Below, piece after piece: positions 1 to 7,104 of a stretch of 7,104 bases of DNA. This stretch comes from an uncultured Lacinutrix sp. GTDB taxonomy: Bacteria; Bacteroidota; Bacteroidia; Flavobacteriales; Flavobacteriaceae. Made by a program: the position numbers and the translations under genes. Where the stretch lies: the NCBI GenBank assembly GCA_937916035.1, contig CALGIH010000148.1, positions 1 through 7,104 of the forward strand, in the 5' to 3' direction. The notes beneath the pieces are model-generated. The model was not told where the DNA came from. It searched no databases and saw only the letters and a list, made by a program, of their open reading frames with translations. Numbering within the stretch: position 1 is the stretch's first letter; the number at the start of each line of letters is the position of its first letter.

Positions 1-6038
<6,038 letters not shown>

Positions 6039-6041
<3 letters not shown>

Positions 6042-6046
6042 TTTTA
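6039..6046 (-). other. 2-base operon junction, GH2 to trimodular gene
   Basis: Read on the minus strand, the TAA stop of the upstream beta-galactosidase (6046-6044) is followed by two A residues and then the ATG of the next gene (6041-6039). There is no room for a promoter or terminator, and no AGGAGG-like site precedes the ATG; the preceding bases are A-rich, as is common in Bacteroidota. This supports co-transcription and probably coupled translation. Confidence 0.85.
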
Positions 6047-7104
6047 CTTGTCAATAGGTATAATCCAGTATGAATAATTGTAAGATTTATATGGTAATCT
6101 GTATTGCTCTAGAGGTAATGTTCCCCAACTATTTATACTTCCAAGTCCTGAGCTAAAACCATCAATATTCATATAAACTTTTTTTCTAGGAGCTAATTCA
6201 CCAGCATGTTTTTGTGTTTTTTCAATACCTGAATCTAAATCTTCTTTACTAAAATTTAGAGCAGATACATGGAGCAGGTTTTCACTATAGATTTTTATTC
6301 CAACACCATTTTTCTGCTGCAATTTCACCCAACGAACATCAAGTTTGTTCCCAGTTTCTTGTGGACGAATGTATGGAAAGTATTGATCAGATATTTGACC
6401 TTTGTATAAACCAACCTTAGCAGCATGTTGCCTGTCAGCATAAGCCTCAAAAGGACCTTTACCGTACCATTCTATTGTTTTGTAAGTTTGAGGTAACACC
6501 ATTTCATTGCCAAATTTGTAAATGTTGCTATGCTCTCCTTTTAGTGCATTAAAGTCATTGGTTATTTTTATGACGCCATCTCCATTAATGGTATAGGTTT
6601 GTGTGTATTCAGCATCGCCTTCAAAAAAGAGTCTTTTGGTTGTTATTGTAATAGTGGATTTGTTTTCTTGCTGAATTGTATTATTTACTTCCCACTTTGA
6701 AGCAACATCTTTCCATTCTCTGTATTTTTTTTGTGTTCCTGCTCCATAATCGTTGTCATTTGGAGCTCTCCAAAAATTAACGTCAGCTGCCTTATCAATT
6801 AAGTTTTTTCTTTTATAAATATAAGAGGTCAACTGTCCTCTTTCTTTATTAAAAGTTGTTTTGAAATTTTTACCTGAAACAATTATATCATTTTCGGTAG
6901 TTACGTAACTCAATTCATTTGTAGAAATACTTGGAGATTGAACTTCTTTATACGATAATTGAAATTGTTCATAGGCAATTTCAAAATCTTTTGAGAGTAA
7001 TGGTTCACTGTTTTTTAAAGTTGCTTTTATATTTAAGAAATATTCAATGCTAGAATTCAATTTTGTTTTAAAAGGGATGATAAATGGCTTTGTCTCTTGA
7101 GGCT
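6044..7104 (-). CDS. GH2 beta-galactosidase, C-terminal part (5' end outside window)
   Basis: This is the C-terminal 352 residues of a glycoside hydrolase family 2 beta-galactosidase, which hydrolyses terminal beta-galactosides. The frame is open to the window edge, so the true start, any signal peptide and the catalytic TIM barrel are not seen. The TTG at 7058-7060 is an internal Leu codon, not a start. The first visible residues belong to the domain after the barrel and end in EIAYEQF. The large C-terminal beta-sandwich (Bgal_small_N) follows, with FWRAPNDNDYG, WYGKGPFEAY (about 6440-6469) and [13 protein letters not shown]. The end has the family pattern NID...NSWG...YRLP and stops with TAA at 6044-6046. 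The Trp of NSWG matches the LacZ Trp999 region that lines the active site. The usual DYKQMGVGG segment reads DGFSSGLGS here. It is a divergent paralogue of the GH2 gene at 1-3012. The galactoside substrate cannot be told from this part. Confidence 0.93.
   Translation of the reverse strand, partial: PQETKPFIIPFKTKLNSSIEYFLNIKATLKNSEPLLSKDFEIAYEQFQLSYKEVQSPSISTNELSYVTTENDIIVSGKNFKTTFNKERGQLTSYIYKRKNLIDKAADVNFWRAPNDNDYGAGTQKKYREWKDVASKWEVNNTIQQENKSTITITTKRLFFEGDAEYTQTYTINGDGVIKITNDFNALKGEHSNIYKFGNEMVLPQTYKTIEWYGKGPFEAYADRQHAAKVGLYKGQISDQYFPYIRPQETGNKLDVRWVKLQQKNGVGIKIYSENLLHVSALNFSKEDLDSGIEKTQKHAGELAPRKKVYMNIDGFSSGLGSINSWGTLPLEQYRLPYKSYNYSYWIIPIDK

Noticed and set aside
7058..7060. TTG as a possible start of the upstream GH2 protein
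   Set aside because: The same frame continues upstream to the window edge without a stop and encodes residues (PQETKPFIIPF) that fit the family, so this Leu is internal.

Overview
The window suggests a low-G+C member of the Bacteroidota, most likely a Flavobacteriaceae-type bacterium. The evidence is AT-rich coding sequence, no Shine-Dalgarno-like motif before either visible start codon, GH2 beta-galactosidases of Bacteroidota type, and a short lipoprotein signal peptide. The assignment comes from sequence style and protein recognition; there is no rRNA or other marker in the window.

All coding sequence is on the minus strand, so transcription runs from high to low coordinates. There are three genes and essentially no intergenic DNA. 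(1) 7104 to 6044 is the C-terminal 352 residues of a GH2 beta-galactosidase whose start lies beyond the window. (2) 6041 to 3012 is a complete 1009-residue protein. It joins an APH/hydroxylysine-kinase-like domain, an M23 (LytM-type) domain with all its metal and catalytic motifs, and a class III PLP enzyme that closely resembles the animal ethanolamine-phosphate / 5-phosphohydroxylysine phospho-lyases. (3) 3012 to 1 is a second, divergent GH2 beta-galactosidase made as a lipoprotein. It is open through all 1004 visible codons and loses only its last few dozen residues at the window edge.

The first junction is a 2-base gap and the second is a TAATG stop/start overlap of one base, so the three genes are almost certainly one operon with coupled translation. 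No promoter or terminator is visible, as expected for the interior of an operon.

Functionally, two beta-galactoside hydrolases, at least one exported and lipid-anchored, flank a probably cytoplasmic kinase plus phospho-lyase. The simplest reading is release of galactose from a galactoside whose aglycone is an amino alcohol, then phosphorylation and phospho-elimination of that amino alcohol. Galactosyl-hydroxylysine, as found in collagen, is one natural compound that would fit both activities. That link is inference and is given as a testable hypothesis. No transporter, SusC/SusD pair or regulator lies in the window to support or oppose it.
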